From: Anaeramoeba flamelloides
Taxonomy: Eukaryota; Metamonada; Anaeramoebidae
Direction of reading: 5' to 3'
Length of the DNA stretch: 64,000 nt
NCBI GenBank assembly: GCA_027625915.1
Contig: JANTQA010000008.1
Coordinates: 7,920,501-7,984,500, forward strand
Positions 1-11,852 of this stretch are shown here, one piece after another. Each line of letters starts with the position of its first letter. Within the stretch, counting starts at the first letter, position 1. The position numbers and the translations under genes are program-made. The notes beneath the pieces were generated by a model. That model had not been told where the DNA came from. It did no database searches and saw only the letters and a list, made by a program, of their open reading frames with translations.

Positions 1-3000
1 AAACCGTGTTTCACTTTTTTTCCAGTTTCACTTTTTTTCCACAACAGTTATGTTTAAGGTGCTAGTCTGTATTATCTTTTTTTGTGACCAATTTCTAAAT
101 AAGAATTCCTTATCTAGAAATATGTTTAATATTGAAAATAAGGAGTGTTATTCAAATCTCAGTAATTGGCTAAAAATTTGCTCAATCTCTATTAAATTTA
201 GGTAAAAAAATTTAATAGAGACTAATACCATAAGTAAGATAGTACATTTTTCCATTTTGATAAATTTTAATTACAAGAACATTACTGAAATAATATTTTT
301 TTGAGTGCCAACAGATATTGAAACTTTAAAAATAAAATATCATTCTCCTTTTATTTGTGAAAAAGAACCAAAATAATTCAGAGTTGAATCTTTAATTTTT
401 CGAATTTTTTGAACATTTTTTTTTTGATTAAATTTTTGGTTTTATTAAATTTGGTTTTGGATCTAGAAATCTGTTAATTTAGGTATTTTTGGGTTTAATC
501 CGAATAAATGAAAAAAAGATAGATCCGAGTAGGTGTATAATTGAAACAAATCTTGTCTTTTAGAAGGCCAAATAAGAAAGATCTATTTTCCAGATAAACT
601 TATTGAAATCAAGAATGAAAAAAAAAATCCCACCAAGTATATTTTCGAACATTTGTTTTATCTTTATCTTCTTAATATGTATGAACCCAAACAATTTATT
701 CCCCTGGGATTCTCCACTCCTTTATTATTGATTATTATTTTAAGAAACTTTTTTTATACAATTATTCTTCAAATTCAATGTTCAAATATTTTTATCAAAC
801 AAAGCCAAAATAAAGAATATGTTTCAAAATTTCGAGAGAAAGGGATTAATTACAAAAATCAAAAAATAGTTACAAAAGATGGAATCCAAGGAAAAGAAAA
901 ATTTAGAAAAAAATTAAACCAGAATTCAGAATCATTTTGAGTTTTAAATTAAACCGAAAATAAATAATAATCAAATCAAATAAATACATACAATCAATCT
1001 TTATTTATGGAGAACAATTTAATAAATGTACTATTTTTCTGAACCCGAGCTAAAATTATTTGAATTAAATATCACTAGGATTTTTAAATTCATTTTGAAA
1101 ATTCTTTAGTAATATAAAGTAATTGTTTAAGGAAGCAATCTAATTTTATCATTTGAAAGAATTTTAAATGTGTGAACCTTACTGAAAAATATTTTTTGAG
1201 TACCACCAGAGAGAAAAAATTCCATACCAAAACATCATTTGTAAAAAGAACAAGATCTCAAATTAATTCAGAGTTGAATCTTTAATTTTTCAATTTTTTG
1301 AACATTTTTTTTTTGATTAAATTTTTGGTTTTATTAAATTAGATTTTGGTTATAGAAATTTGTTTATAGGAATTAACGAAATGGATCAAAGAGTAAACCA
1401 AAAAAAAAAGAGAGAGACCCCAAAGGGTGTGTATTTTAAACAAATATTTTCTTTTAGAAGACCAAACTTAAAAAATCATCTTTCCAAATAAATTTGTTGA
1501 AATCAAGAATGGAAATGAAAAAAAAAAAATGAAAAAGCCTATTTTCCAAGATTTTCTTTATTTATCTAATCAATTTTTATGAATCCAAACAATTTATAAT
1601 CTTAAATTTCTCATCCCATTACTATTTATTATTATTTTACAAATTATTTGGTTAAAAATTTACTTTCAAAATTCTATTTCCAAATATTTTTATTAAACAA
1701 AACCAAAATAAAGAATATTATTTCAAAAATTAAATTAAAGGTGTTAATTTAGAAAATCAAAAAACAGTTGCAAAATATTCAACACAAAAAGAAAAAGAAA
1801 AATTTAGAAAAAATTTTAATCAGATTCATTATTGTTTTTCATTCTAATATTAATGGAAAACAAATAATTATAAAATCAACCAAATTTGTCCATTAGATCT
1901 TTATTTCTGAAGAAAAATTCATAAAATATGCTAATTACTGAACCCAATCAAGAATTAGACGAATTAAATCAAAATTGGATTTTTAAATTCATTTTGGAAA
2001 TTCTTTAGAAAGAAACAGTAATTTTTTCTCAAAAAATTTACAAACAAATGTATTCCCATGAAGAATTAAAAAAAATATCAAATTAGTAATAAGTAATTGT
2101 ATCAAGTGTGAGACATAAAATCAAAAAATAAATGATTTTTTTTTTATTTTTTTGATCAATCTTTTCATTTTTTTGAATTCAATTTTTTTAGTTGGTTGTA
2201 AATATATATACCAGGAAATATTCCACACCCATATTTATTACAATAACAATATATTTGGTTCAAGAAATAATCTGAAGAATTCTTTTTTGCATAAATGAGT
2301 AGCACTCAAAATTAGAAAAATGTACTTTCTCCCTTATGAAAGAAAAAATTTTTATTTCAAACTGGAAAATAAAAATAATAAATTTCAGATCTAACTTTGC
2401 ATGTTTGGAATAAGTATTTAAAGGAGGATGGGTAAGTGAAAAATTTTCAAAATTTTGAACAGCAAATACATAAATAGAAAAAAGAAATAAAAAAAAAATA
2501 GGGTGATAGAAAAGGTAAAACCAACCTGAAAAGTCTTAAAAAAAAAAAGTGTGAGGTTTTCGTTGAATGGCAGTAAATTGATAGGCCCAAATCTTGATTT
2601 TTGAAATAAAATACATTTTTTGAGTAGTACAGTTTCAAAGCATCTCGGTAGATGGACTATAGACAATTTTGATTCACAAAATATTGTTCTTACACTTTCA
2701 CAGTGATTTTTCACAAATAATAGATTCAAAAAATCAGACAAAACTTTTTTCATTCAATTTTCTCCTTTTGTTAATATTTGTAATTTGTTATGGATAAATG
2801 AGTAGAAAGTTTTTAATAGTGAAAATTTCAAGAAACCATAAAAATAAGTTGATCTTAGAACTGTTATTGTCTCAATAAAATATTAAGAAAATCGAGTTTT
2901 CAAGAAAAAATTATCCAGAAATTTTTTTGAGTTTATCCTTAAAAACGGATTAACAACCTTTTTTATACTTAAATTTTCCATATTCCATTAAAATCAGATA

Positions 3001-3323
3001 GCACATCGATTGCGAAAGTTTGTAGAACATTAATGTATTTAATATTTGAGATCTTGCAAAAAATCTCTTACCTGTTACATTGCTTTTTCCACAAAAAGAT
3101 TATTCGGGTTTAAAAATGTAAGTAAGTGTTTGAAAGAAAGGTAAATTGTCTGGAAGTGTTTAGTGGTTTGAAAAGAGTCAAACCTTATTAAAGTGATGAA
3201 TTTTGTTACTGTGGATAAATTTGTTGGATTGTCATTTTTTAAACATTTTTACTTGTTTGATTTCTCCTTTCAACTTTTCGCAATTCTTTTTTTCAGAAAT
3301 AATTTTCATAGCAAACCAATAAT
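1..3323. other. Intergenic, repeat-rich, no supported gene
   Basis: This AT-rich DNA holds no convincing coding sequence. It contains a diverged tandem duplication (about 270-2060), a short T-rich direct repeat at the very start (about 9-40), and a 35-base inverted repeat partner near 2300-2336. An open frame at 653-940 lies in the first duplicated unit. Its counterpart in the second unit has in-frame stops, so it does not look conserved as protein. Confidence 0.6.
270..2060. repeat. Diverged tandem duplication, unit about 0.9 kb
   Basis: Two adjacent units in direct orientation share a run of matching blocks at an offset of about 890-900 bases. Examples are the block at 375 with that at 1265, the block around 690-930 with that around 1575-1830, and the block near 1080 with that near 1980. 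Identity is visibly imperfect, with many substitutions and indels, so the duplication is old. The boundaries are approximate. Confidence 0.65.
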
Positions 3324-3941
3324 ATGAACGGTAACAAAAATGAAAAAAGCAACAGATCGATTTTAAGATTTATTTCTGATCCTTATGATCACACCTATTC
3401 AGATTTTGACTCCAAGGTTAATCTCTCTGGGAAATCGTATGACGAATTAAACACCTCACAAATTACTGGTTGCACAAATGATACAGAAAATTCTTTGACC
3501 GATCAGAATCTTGAAATGGAAAATAAAAAGGAAAACAGTCCCAACAATTGCAATGACACTAGCTTTACTGAGAGCGGCAGTGAAACGGAAGAAGGATCGT
3601 TGTCTTCAGAAAATGAATCTTCAAACAAAACAGAGCACGAGGATCTTATTTATGGCTTTTATGAAGTCAATGAGGAAAAGTTTTCCCCTGTTTCAAGTCA
3701 CCTTAGGAGTGTCAATAGCCAGGTAGAGAAGAGTGTTCTTTTAAATTCACCTTCTCAAAAAAACAACAACAACAACAACAACAACAACAAAAGTACACCA
3801 AAGAATGAAAATATGAAAGAAATGAAAAAGCACTACAAGCAGACTGAAAAAAACCAAACTATTTTTAAATTGATTGTTAGTACCTTATCACCAACTATAC
3901 CAAGGCATTCAACAAAACTTAATGACAAGAGTGAGAATTAG
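3324..3941 (+). CDS. Hypothetical Ser/Asn-rich disordered protein
   Basis: I do not recognise this 205-residue protein. It opens with a short patch that could fold (residues 10-35, with SILRFISDPY followed by acidic and Ser residues). It then becomes Ser/Glu/Asn-rich and probably disordered (about 50-110), with a second mixed patch at about 109-135. A nine-residue Asn run lies near 147-155 and the tail is Lys-rich. There is no membrane segment, signal peptide or zinc motif. The frame is more GC-rich than its surroundings and ATG is preceded by T-rich and A-rich leader sequence, which supports a real exon. TAG ends it cleanly. It could be a complete single-exon gene or one exon of a larger gene. 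No neighbour within several kb suggests a role. Confidence 0.5.
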   Translation: MNGNKNEKSNRSILRFISDPYDHTYSDFDSKVNLSGKSYDELNTSQITGCTNDTENSLTDQNLEMENKKENSPNNCNDTSFTESGSETEEGSLSSENESSNKTEHEDLIYGFYEVNEEKFSPVSSHLRSVNSQVEKSVLLNSPSQKNNNNNNNNNKSTPKNENMKEMKKHYKQTEKNQTIFKLIVSTLSPTIPRHSTKLNDKSEN

Positions 3942-5214
3942 GTGTGATGTGTTTGTTAGTTTCAATGTTAAACAATTACCATCGGCATTCAAAAAATTTC
4001 AAATAGTGATTTTTAAATTTTTTTTTTTGTACTGTATTTCTTGCAAAACGCTCACTAACAAATAAAAATTTGAAATTCTGTTGAAAATACAAGTGCTGAT
4101 CAAATTAAGAGAAAATTTTTTTTATTTTCTTGTTTTTAGTTCACATATTTTTGTAAAAATAAAACAAAAAATTGCTTTTGAAAACAAATTATCAAAACAA
4201 ACCAAATCAAAATCTCTTTTTTTTTTTATTAAGGGAGTAACTACATTTTTCTAATTTTGAGTGGCCTCAGTTTATTCTGAAACTGAATCATTCCAAAGCG
4301 TTTCTTTTACTAAACACAGTAATGTTTTAATAAAAATGAGTGTGGAAGATATTCTGGTATAATAAATTGAAATACCATTTAAAAAATGCAAATCAAAATA
4401 ATTAAAAGAATTTACCAAGAAAAAATAAAAAGAAAATTATTTATTTCTTGATCTTTTGTTAAATATTTGATAGAATTGCTTCTTCTTTACAATTGTTTTC
4501 AAAAAGTGATGAATTTTTTTTTACAACTTTGATCAACTTTTCTATTTTAAAAAGTAATGAATTTTTTCAGAATTAAAACTTTTTGAAAATTTTCTATTTT
4601 ACAAAATTAAAAATATTTTTAGAATTAATACTTTTATCAAGTGTTCTGTTTTAATGAAGTGAAAACTTTTTCAAGAATTAAAACTTTTTTAAAGTTTGAT
4701 ATTTTCATAAAAGTAAGGATCAACCTTTAAATTTGGTGTTGAGGTTGGGGTGTGAAGGAAAGCACTTTTTTAAAATAAAGTTTTCACTTTATTAAACAAC
4801 AAAACTTTAAAAAAGTTTAAATTCTGGTCAAATCTTAAAAAAACAAAGTTTTCACTTTTTCTAAAATTAGTGTATACATTTTTATTATTAATTCTCAGAG
4901 AAAAACTTTATTTTTGAAAATTTTTTTAGAAGAAAAATTACTTTCTATTTCAATAGAATTCCCAAAATAAATTTTAATTCCAATTTCTATCAAATTCATC
5001 TTATTTAGATTTGGTGGAAGAAAAAATGATATTTTTTAAAATCTTCTTGATAAATAGGGTTTATTGGATGAATTCATTTGATTTTAATTAATTTGTTGGA
5101 TTGTAAAACAATTTGGAAAACCCTCAATAATTACGGATATTTCTTTGATTTTTTTAATAATATTTTCTTTAACTTTGAGTTGAACTTTTTCACCAGTTAT
5201 AAAAATAGTGCATA

Positions 5215-5960
5215 CCCAAATACTAAACTAAATTCTAAATTTTTTCACAGATTTAAAATGATCCGAATAATCAAAATAATACAATTTCAACCAAATTAGA
5301 AATAATTTTGATTTTTATTAAACATTAAAATTATTTTTTCATCTTTTGAGTTTTTTAATTACATTTTTTTAATTTAAGTAACTTTTTTTATTTAGATCAA
5401 ATATTTTTTCAGTGATTGATATTATGTTAAGGTTAAGTTGTCCAAAATAGAAGAACTTGAATAAAATTAGTCAATGGTATCTAACCATTTGACCTAATCA
5501 ATATTTCAGTTAGAACTTTAACAAATTTAGCTGTGCATTTTTTTGTTTTGCTCTCTCCAAAATTTTTAACAAACCTATAATTTATTGGTATTGTTAATTA
5601 TTTATTTTTTATTTTGTGAGTATTGTAATTTATAAGTAATTATTAACCTTTCAATTACAATCAGTTCCACTTTTAAGGCACAAACTTTCAACGAAATTTA
5701 AGACACAATAAAAATCTCAAATTAAGGCAAACAATTTGTAATATTTTTTTTTTTCCAATTTATTTTACTAGAATCTGAATTTTGAGCCTTAATTTGAGAT
5801 TTTTATTGTTCCTTAAATTTCGTTGAAAGTTTGTGCCTTTAAGTTGAACTGACTGTAGTGAATTGTTCCAATTTGGTATTTCTTCTAGAAGTGATTAAAT
5901 AAGTATTTTTTTCAAAAATTGAATTTTGGTGTTAACAATTTTGAATTGGGATCGATAATG
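5215..5960 (-). repeat. Dispersed repeat family R1, copy A (interrupted by MITE)
   Basis: The reverse complement of this stretch matches 13510-14065 and 54995-55505 over several hundred bases. Clear anchor blocks include the one ending in a TATTTCTTC-type sequence and a GATCGATC-containing region in the other two copies. The copy is interrupted by the palindromic element at 5656-5857. I saw no coding capacity in any copy. Confidence 0.65.
5656..5857. mobile_element. Palindromic MITE, copy 1 (TA-flanked)
   Basis: The two halves of this 202-base element are near-perfect inverted repeats of about 80 bases around a short T-rich centre. The ends read CAATCAGTTCCACTTTTAAG at the left and the complement of CAGTCAGTTCAACTTAAAGG at the right, flanked by TA on both sides. 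The same element occurs at 51920-52122 and 53863-54061. A TA target site, long terminal inverted repeats and no coding capacity are the usual signs of a non-autonomous Tc1/mariner-type MITE. Confidence 0.85.
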
Positions 5961-8900
5961 GGTGTTTCAAAATAAAAAAACTTTTTTTTTATTATTTTTT
6001 ATCTTCTAATAATTGTTTCACTGCCTAATAGTATACTTAAGTTCAAATCAATTTTAAGGTTAACTCCTTTTTTTAGGTGAATTTTAAATTAGGAATGAAA
6101 ATTGTTAAAAAGTTTTGAATAATTTTCTCAATTCTTAAGGAATTTTTTTTTTGATAAAATTTTCCAAAAAATTAACTAACTGTTTAGGAAAAAAAGTGAA
6201 ATGAGTGAAAAAGATGAAACATGGTTTTTCATTGGAGAATTCACGAATACAAAAAGTTAAATCAATTAGATAAGGTGCATATTAACTTCAAAGTATAACC
6301 CATTATATTATTTCCAATCGGATCAATAAAAATTGAATTTAAATCTACTTTGATTATTGTAATATATTGAGAGTTTTTGGTGATCTGGAAAAATAGTCAA
6401 TTTTTTGAACAAATTTTTAATTATTTATAAATCAAGAAAAAATCTTATCAAAAGATAGTATTAAAAAGTGATATTGGGTTAATTCTTCTATTTTATCTTT
6501 AGTTGTGAGTTTTTTCCTTTATCAATTGATCTTACTTTAAATTTCTAGTAATTATCTCAGTTAAAACCGATGTAGGACCTTTTTTTCAAATGGTAAATCT
6601 ATGTTATTTTGATAACTTTTTTAATTTGATATTTTATTTTTAGAAGTTCTTTTTTCATAATAGAACTTGAAAAAATCAATATCATATTGAATTTTGTGTT
6701 TATTGTCAGTTTCTTGGATCGGTTAGTGTATATGTCTTACATATGTATGTGTTCCACTTTTAATTTAAAAATGTAATTTAATCTTTTCTGTACATATTAT
6801 CTTGATAACATTATGATTTTTCATTTTTCATTGAAAACCAAAATAATCCTACTTTATGATTTCAATTTTTTTATCAAGCGTTTTTATTTTTTTGATTGGT
6901 CTTTTTAAAGTTGTTATTTTAAAATCAATAATTAAACATATTCTCTTTAATTTACTAAACAGTATTCTTTGTGTTTATTTTTTTTGATAAAAATATTTGA
7001 AAAAAATTTTTTAAAAACTAATTTTTAAAAAACTGTCTTACTTTAAAAAAAAAATATACTGGATACAGAAATTAAACACAATCTCTGTTTTACCAAAATT
7101 TAATTTTATTAGAGATAAAGACCTAAAAAAATATCTAAAATATAATTGTGTTATAAGAAATTTTTTTTCATTTTTGAATTCAGTAATTTTATTAAAAAAA
7201 TGTGATCTTACAAGTTTGGTATTAAATATGAAAAGTTTTGTTGGAAATGTACATATTATCTAATGTTTGTTTTAATAATATACTCTTTGAATAATACCAA
7301 CTATATCTCAGATGATCTTCCCCAATTTGAGTAATTTATTCTAAATAGGTTATTAAAAAGTTATTTTAAAGTTCAAAGTGTTGTATATATTCTTCAAATC
7401 AAAAATAATAATGTAGAATTTTACTAATTGATCATAATTAAAATTTGGGGGTTTTCTTCACATCCTAAAAATTTAAAAGTGCAAAAAAATATATATTTAA
7501 CAAAAAATAATATAATTAAAAAAAAAATAATTTTCTGGATTTTGATTTTTGTTTGTTTATAATAAAAAAACAAAAAACGAAGAAAAAATGCAATTTCTCC
7601 TAATCTAGCCTCCATTTACAAATTTCATAAACAACATCATGTTACAATAATTCATCTTCAAAGAATTATTATGAATATCTGAAAAATGTGACTGGATTTT
7701 TATGAATAAAAAATTATTTTTTCAATATTTTTTTTTGAAGTTTGAGTGAAATTCAAAATCTTAAAACGATGAAATTACAAAACCTCTCTAATTACATCTA
7801 TTTGATCAATTTTAATGTTAAATAAAAATAGGAAGATTACTCGTATTCTACAAATAAATAAATAAATTGCCAACTAAGCTTTATTGCTTCTAATTTGAAG
7901 ATATAAAAAATACTTTAAATTTATCAGTTATAACTCTTTGGTATATGTAAAATTAAAAAAATCCACTAAACTGAAGATTTAATATAGAACTAGAATAAAA
8001 ATAGAAATCTTATTTTTGTTATTAAATTTGTGAGTCTGAATGATTTTTGACAATTTAAAATATTGGAATTGATTTACGTTTGAGATAGATATTTGATAAT
8101 TTTAAATTTACATTCAATTCAAAAAAATGTTATTTAATAAAAAAAGAATCTCAAAAATTTCACTAAATAATAGTAAAATTTTCAAAAAAAAATATAAAAG
8201 GGTGGATATAAAGAAAATAAAACTCTTCTTTTATATATATAAAAATTAAGTAATTTTAGAAAAGATGTTTATCAAATCAATTTATCAAAGGAATTATCAC
8301 AATAAATTATATTTTTTTTTCAGTTACCACTTATTTATTTTTTAGATTCGGGGGTTTTTTATGTTTTACTTTTTTTCAAAGGATAAAATTGAAAATTTTA
8401 GAAGATTTAAACAATATTCCAATTACAATTGTTAATATTTACTTGATAATTTATTAATTTTTTGTAAATATTGAATCTTATTTCCACTTTTTACTAATAG
8501 TTTCAATTGTTCATATAGTTCGAATTTCAGCGTTTTTGTAATATCCAATTTTAGTTTTGGCTTTAAATAAGGAAAATTCATAGTACTCATACGATATAAA
8601 CAAATTAATTATTCATTGATTTGAAAAGTTGAAATTTTTATTGAAATACAATTTATGGTAACTATTTTGCCTTAATTCTTTATTATCCGAGTTACAAACT
8701 AATAATGAAAATTTTTTTATTTAGAATATTATTCAGGTCAGTTATTAATGTTATAAGCTAAATTTCAAAAATAGGGGAAGATTTTCCATCATAAAAAAAT
8801 TTGTTTAATTGGTATTTTTTTTTTTTTTTTTTAATAATGTATTTTACTAAAGTGTTTAGAGATAATAACTAATATTGATGTATAAATAAAAATATAGTTA

Positions 8901-9664
8901 CCATTTTATTTTTTTTGAAAACAAATGAAAAAAGAAAAAAAAATAATATTTAAGTTTGCCCCGAATTTTGAAATTTGGCTTATCTATGTATACAGCCTTT
9001 CCAAACCTACCCTGAAATGTATGATAAACAGAAAATTCATTTTAGATCTCATACTTTCCTTTTTATGACTCAACTATATGTTTATGTGATAGCATATTAT
9101 AAATCATGACATTTTATAATAGAACAAAAATTTCCCACATTGAGAAAATATTAAAATTTGATTTTTTGAGTACAAACCCTTCGGTATGATCAACAATTTT
9201 AAAAAAAAAATTCAGGATTTTAATGGAACTTAATATCTAAAGACCTTAAAATCAAAAGGCAAGACCATTTCAAAGAAATCATTAAATTTTATTTCCGATC
9301 TTTCGAAGCTTTGTTTTGAATTTTTGAATTTGTTACATCAAAACAACAAGATTTTTTTCTCAGTCTTTCAAATAACAAATATTTTTAAAAAAACCTATTT
9401 CAAACCATAAAATGTATATGATAGTGTATAATTGAAGATTTTTTTTAGATATTTAACCGAGAAAAAAATTCAATTTCTTTGTCTGTTAAATGTCACAGTA
9501 GGTCTATAACCGCTGTATATTTGGACTATGAACAGAAATCAAAGTCACCAATAAACAAAAATTCAAAAATACATTCTTGATCTTCATTTATCTTGTGGTT
9601 AAACAAAAAAATCTCGAATGTAATTATTACACATACTATTTGTTGGAAAATAAATGGAAAACGA

Positions 9665-9827
9665 TTTTCATTCAGCTTTCCAAAATTGATAACTAAAATC
9701 CTGTAAATTTTCCATTTTTTCATTCCATAAATCAGATTAAATTATTAATTTTCTCTTCTGGAATTGGAACTTTTGATGATTTTTTGTATTTCCCAGAAGG
9801 TGATTATTTTGGAAAGCTGAATGAAAA
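9665..9827. repeat. Inverted repeat, 21-base perfect arms
   Basis: The arms 9665-9685 and 9807-9827 are perfectly complementary (core TTCATTCAGCTTTCC) and separated by 121 bases. A related, less perfect pair occurs near 26072-26088 and 26218-26234. The function is unknown; a small degenerate transposon is possible. Confidence 0.6.
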
Positions 9828-10445
9828 TTTTGATCTTATTATTTTAGAATTAAAAGTATTTAGATAAAATCAAACCAAATAGTTTTTAATTTTTTTTAAA
9901 TTGACTTGAGAAATATTAGATATCCTTTTTAAGTGAGATTTCAAAATAAAATTAAAAAGAATCTTTAAAAAGGATCAAACTTTTTATTCGTCAGATTTAT
10001 GAAACAAATTTCAAGAAAAACTTTGTAAAGCAAGTATTAAAATATTAGGAATATCAGGACTGAATATACGAAACTTACAAATTTTCAAATCCCTTTAATT
10101 AAAAACCAAAAGACAAATTTTTTTTCAGAAACGATTAATTCTAAAAATAAAGTACTTAAGATTCTAGACACTTTTGAATTTCAAGGAACAACAAAAGGGG
10201 GAGAAGTTTATGAAAAGAAAAATGGGACCTTATTAATGTATTTAGTTTAACCCAAAAAATTACTTGACTTTTCGAAAGCTTTCAGACAACCTACTAACCT
10301 TTCCTACACTTTACTCAAGGAGAAAAGTGCTGCAAAAGCTTAAGAACTCGAAATAGTAAGGTGAAATAATTTATTTTCATTCCTTAAAATATTCATTTTT
10401 TAATCTTTTTATTCAAATCAACAATTCTTTTATTTATCTTCAAAT

Positions 10446-11852
10446 ATGAATTTAGAAGATCAATTTATCCTTCGCTTACCTCTCGAGCAAGCAAAAAAAC
10501 TTCGAAGTAGGTTGCGTGATTCTAATGATGAACTAAAAGATGTTGCACTTCATTTCCAGAATGGGAGATATGGAGGATTTAAAATGGGGCAATATGAAAA
10601 GCCCGTTTTAATCTGTGATCTCCCTTGCCTTGTGGAATCCCACAAAACATATAAAGGGACAAACTTGTTCAAGTCTTCCGATATCTCAAAAATCTTAATT
10701 GTGGAGCCAGGTGCAAAGGAATTGAATGATGTAATTAAAAAATCGAAAAACATGTCACGGTTGCCCAAGGCGTTTCGGCCAGAAGACGTCAGAAGGTTCA
10801 CCTTAGAGGATGGGCTTACAATTGGTACCAAGGGCATTGTTAAAAAAAGGCAATCAAGAGCAAACAATTCTTTTAAAAAATATGATTTAGGCTTCCCAGA
10901 AGCAGTGATTTTAAAATATAAAAATAAGACAAGCCCGAGCACATATAAGTCGATTCGTATTTTCGAAGAGGAGATCCCAGAGCCAACTGAAAAAGAGAAA
11001 GAGATCGAGAGACAAAAGGAAAAGGAAAAGCAAAAACAAAAAGAAAAAGAAATGGAAATTGAAAGAGAAAAGAAAGAGAAAGAAAAACAGAAACAAAAAG
11101 AAAAAGAAAGAGAAAGAGAACGAAAAAGAAAAAGAGAAAAAGAAATGCAAACGCAAATGCAAATTGAAAAAGAATATAGCCAAATCAAAAATCAACAAGA
11201 AAAGAATAATTTCAAAAACAAATCAGCAAACAACCCACGCAAACTCAACGCTAACAATTTCCAACAAAACCAAAAAGCACAGCCACAATCACAAATACAA
11301 ATGCAAATACAAAAAGAAAATACAAAGCAACGATCACATTTACAAACGGAAATCATTGTGAACCAAATATTTCCAAATAATGATGGCCAAAAAAAACAAA
11401 CAATGATCACCAACCAAGCAAACAAACAACAGCAACCACAACAGACAAATCCAACAACGGAAGAAATAAGTTCTGTAAAAATGAAAATGAACAATACCCA
11501 ACAACAAGCCAATCAAAAGCCAAAACAGACAAATCCAAATAGCCAAATGATTATACCAAACACTTTACCACAAATGGAAGAAACAAATAATACACAAAGT
11601 TTAATGAAAGAACAAACCGAAACTTTTACAACAACAGAAATCCAAAAAATGAAAACAGAACTTCAAGATTTGGAAAGCCAAATTACAGAATTTAATCGTT
11701 CAATGCAGGCACTACATCGAAAATTTGATAACACAAGTAATATTGTTTTAAAAAAACGTTACCAAAAAAAATTATTACAGGAACAAAAGAAATTACAAGA
11801 AATAATTCCAAAAAAGAACGATCTCGTAAAAAAATTATCTCCTTATAAATAA
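10446..11852 (+). CDS. TAF7: TAF7, TFIID subunit (TAFII55 N-terminal domain)
   Basis: This 468-residue protein is a TBP-associated factor 7, a subunit of the TFIID complex that recognises core promoters and that binds TAF1 in known systems. Residues 1 to about 180 match the TAFII55 N-terminal domain. They start LEDQFILRLP (residues 3-12), then have CDLPCLVES (57-65), the ADICQ-like SSDISKILIV (77-86) and the GLT-then-basic segment (123-135). A Lys/Glu/Arg-rich charged stretch follows (about 180-250), then a Gln/Asn-rich disordered stretch (about 255-395). The C-terminal coiled coil (about 400-455) matches the position of the TAF7 C-terminal helix. The ATG chosen places the conserved motif at residue 3, as in other TAF7 proteins. 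The gene has no intron. Its length exceeds the human protein because of the low-complexity inserts. Confidence 0.92.
   Translation: MNLEDQFILRLPLEQAKKLRSRLRDSNDELKDVALHFQNGRYGGFKMGQYEKPVLICDLPCLVESHKTYKGTNLFKSSDISKILIVEPGAKELNDVIKKSKNMSRLPKAFRPEDVRRFTLEDGLTIGTKGIVKKRQSRANNSFKKYDLGFPEAVILKYKNKTSPSTYKSIRIFEEEIPEPTEKEKEIERQKEKEKQKQKEKEMEIEREKKEKEKQKQKEKERERERKRKREKEMQTQMQIEKEYSQIKNQQEKNNFKNKSANNPRKLNANNFQQNQKAQPQSQIQMQIQKENTKQRSHLQTEIIVNQIFPNNDGQKKQTMITNQANKQQQPQQTNPTTEEISSVKMKMNNTQQQANQKPKQTNPNSQMIIPNTLPQMEETNNTQSLMKEQTETFTTTEIQKMKTELQDLESQITEFNRSMQALHRKFDNTSNIVLKKRYQKKLLQEQKKLQEIIPKKNDLVKKLSPYK

Larger units (their letters stand above)
3942..10445. other. Intergenic, 6.5 kb, repeats only
   Basis: No coding sequence is supported. 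The region contains a dispersed repeat copy (about 5215-5960, inverted relative to copies near 13.5 and 55.0 kb) with a palindromic MITE inserted in it (5656-5857). A block near 4228-4264 is repeated in inverse at about 2300-2336. A 21-base perfect inverted repeat sits at 9665-9685/9807-9827. Short open frames (5078-5299, 7424-7615, 9526-9723) are low-complexity and unsupported. Confidence 0.6.

Noticed and set aside
653-940. 95-codon frame with hydrophobic start
   Set aside because: The start is a non-ATG codon, the duplicated copy has in-frame stops, and there is no motif.
10550-11198. Long minus-strand frames opposite TAF7
   Set aside because: They are the complement of the Lys/Glu and Gln/Asn-rich coding repeats and read as Phe/Ser/Leu/Cys runs. 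The plus strand has clear TAF7 homology.
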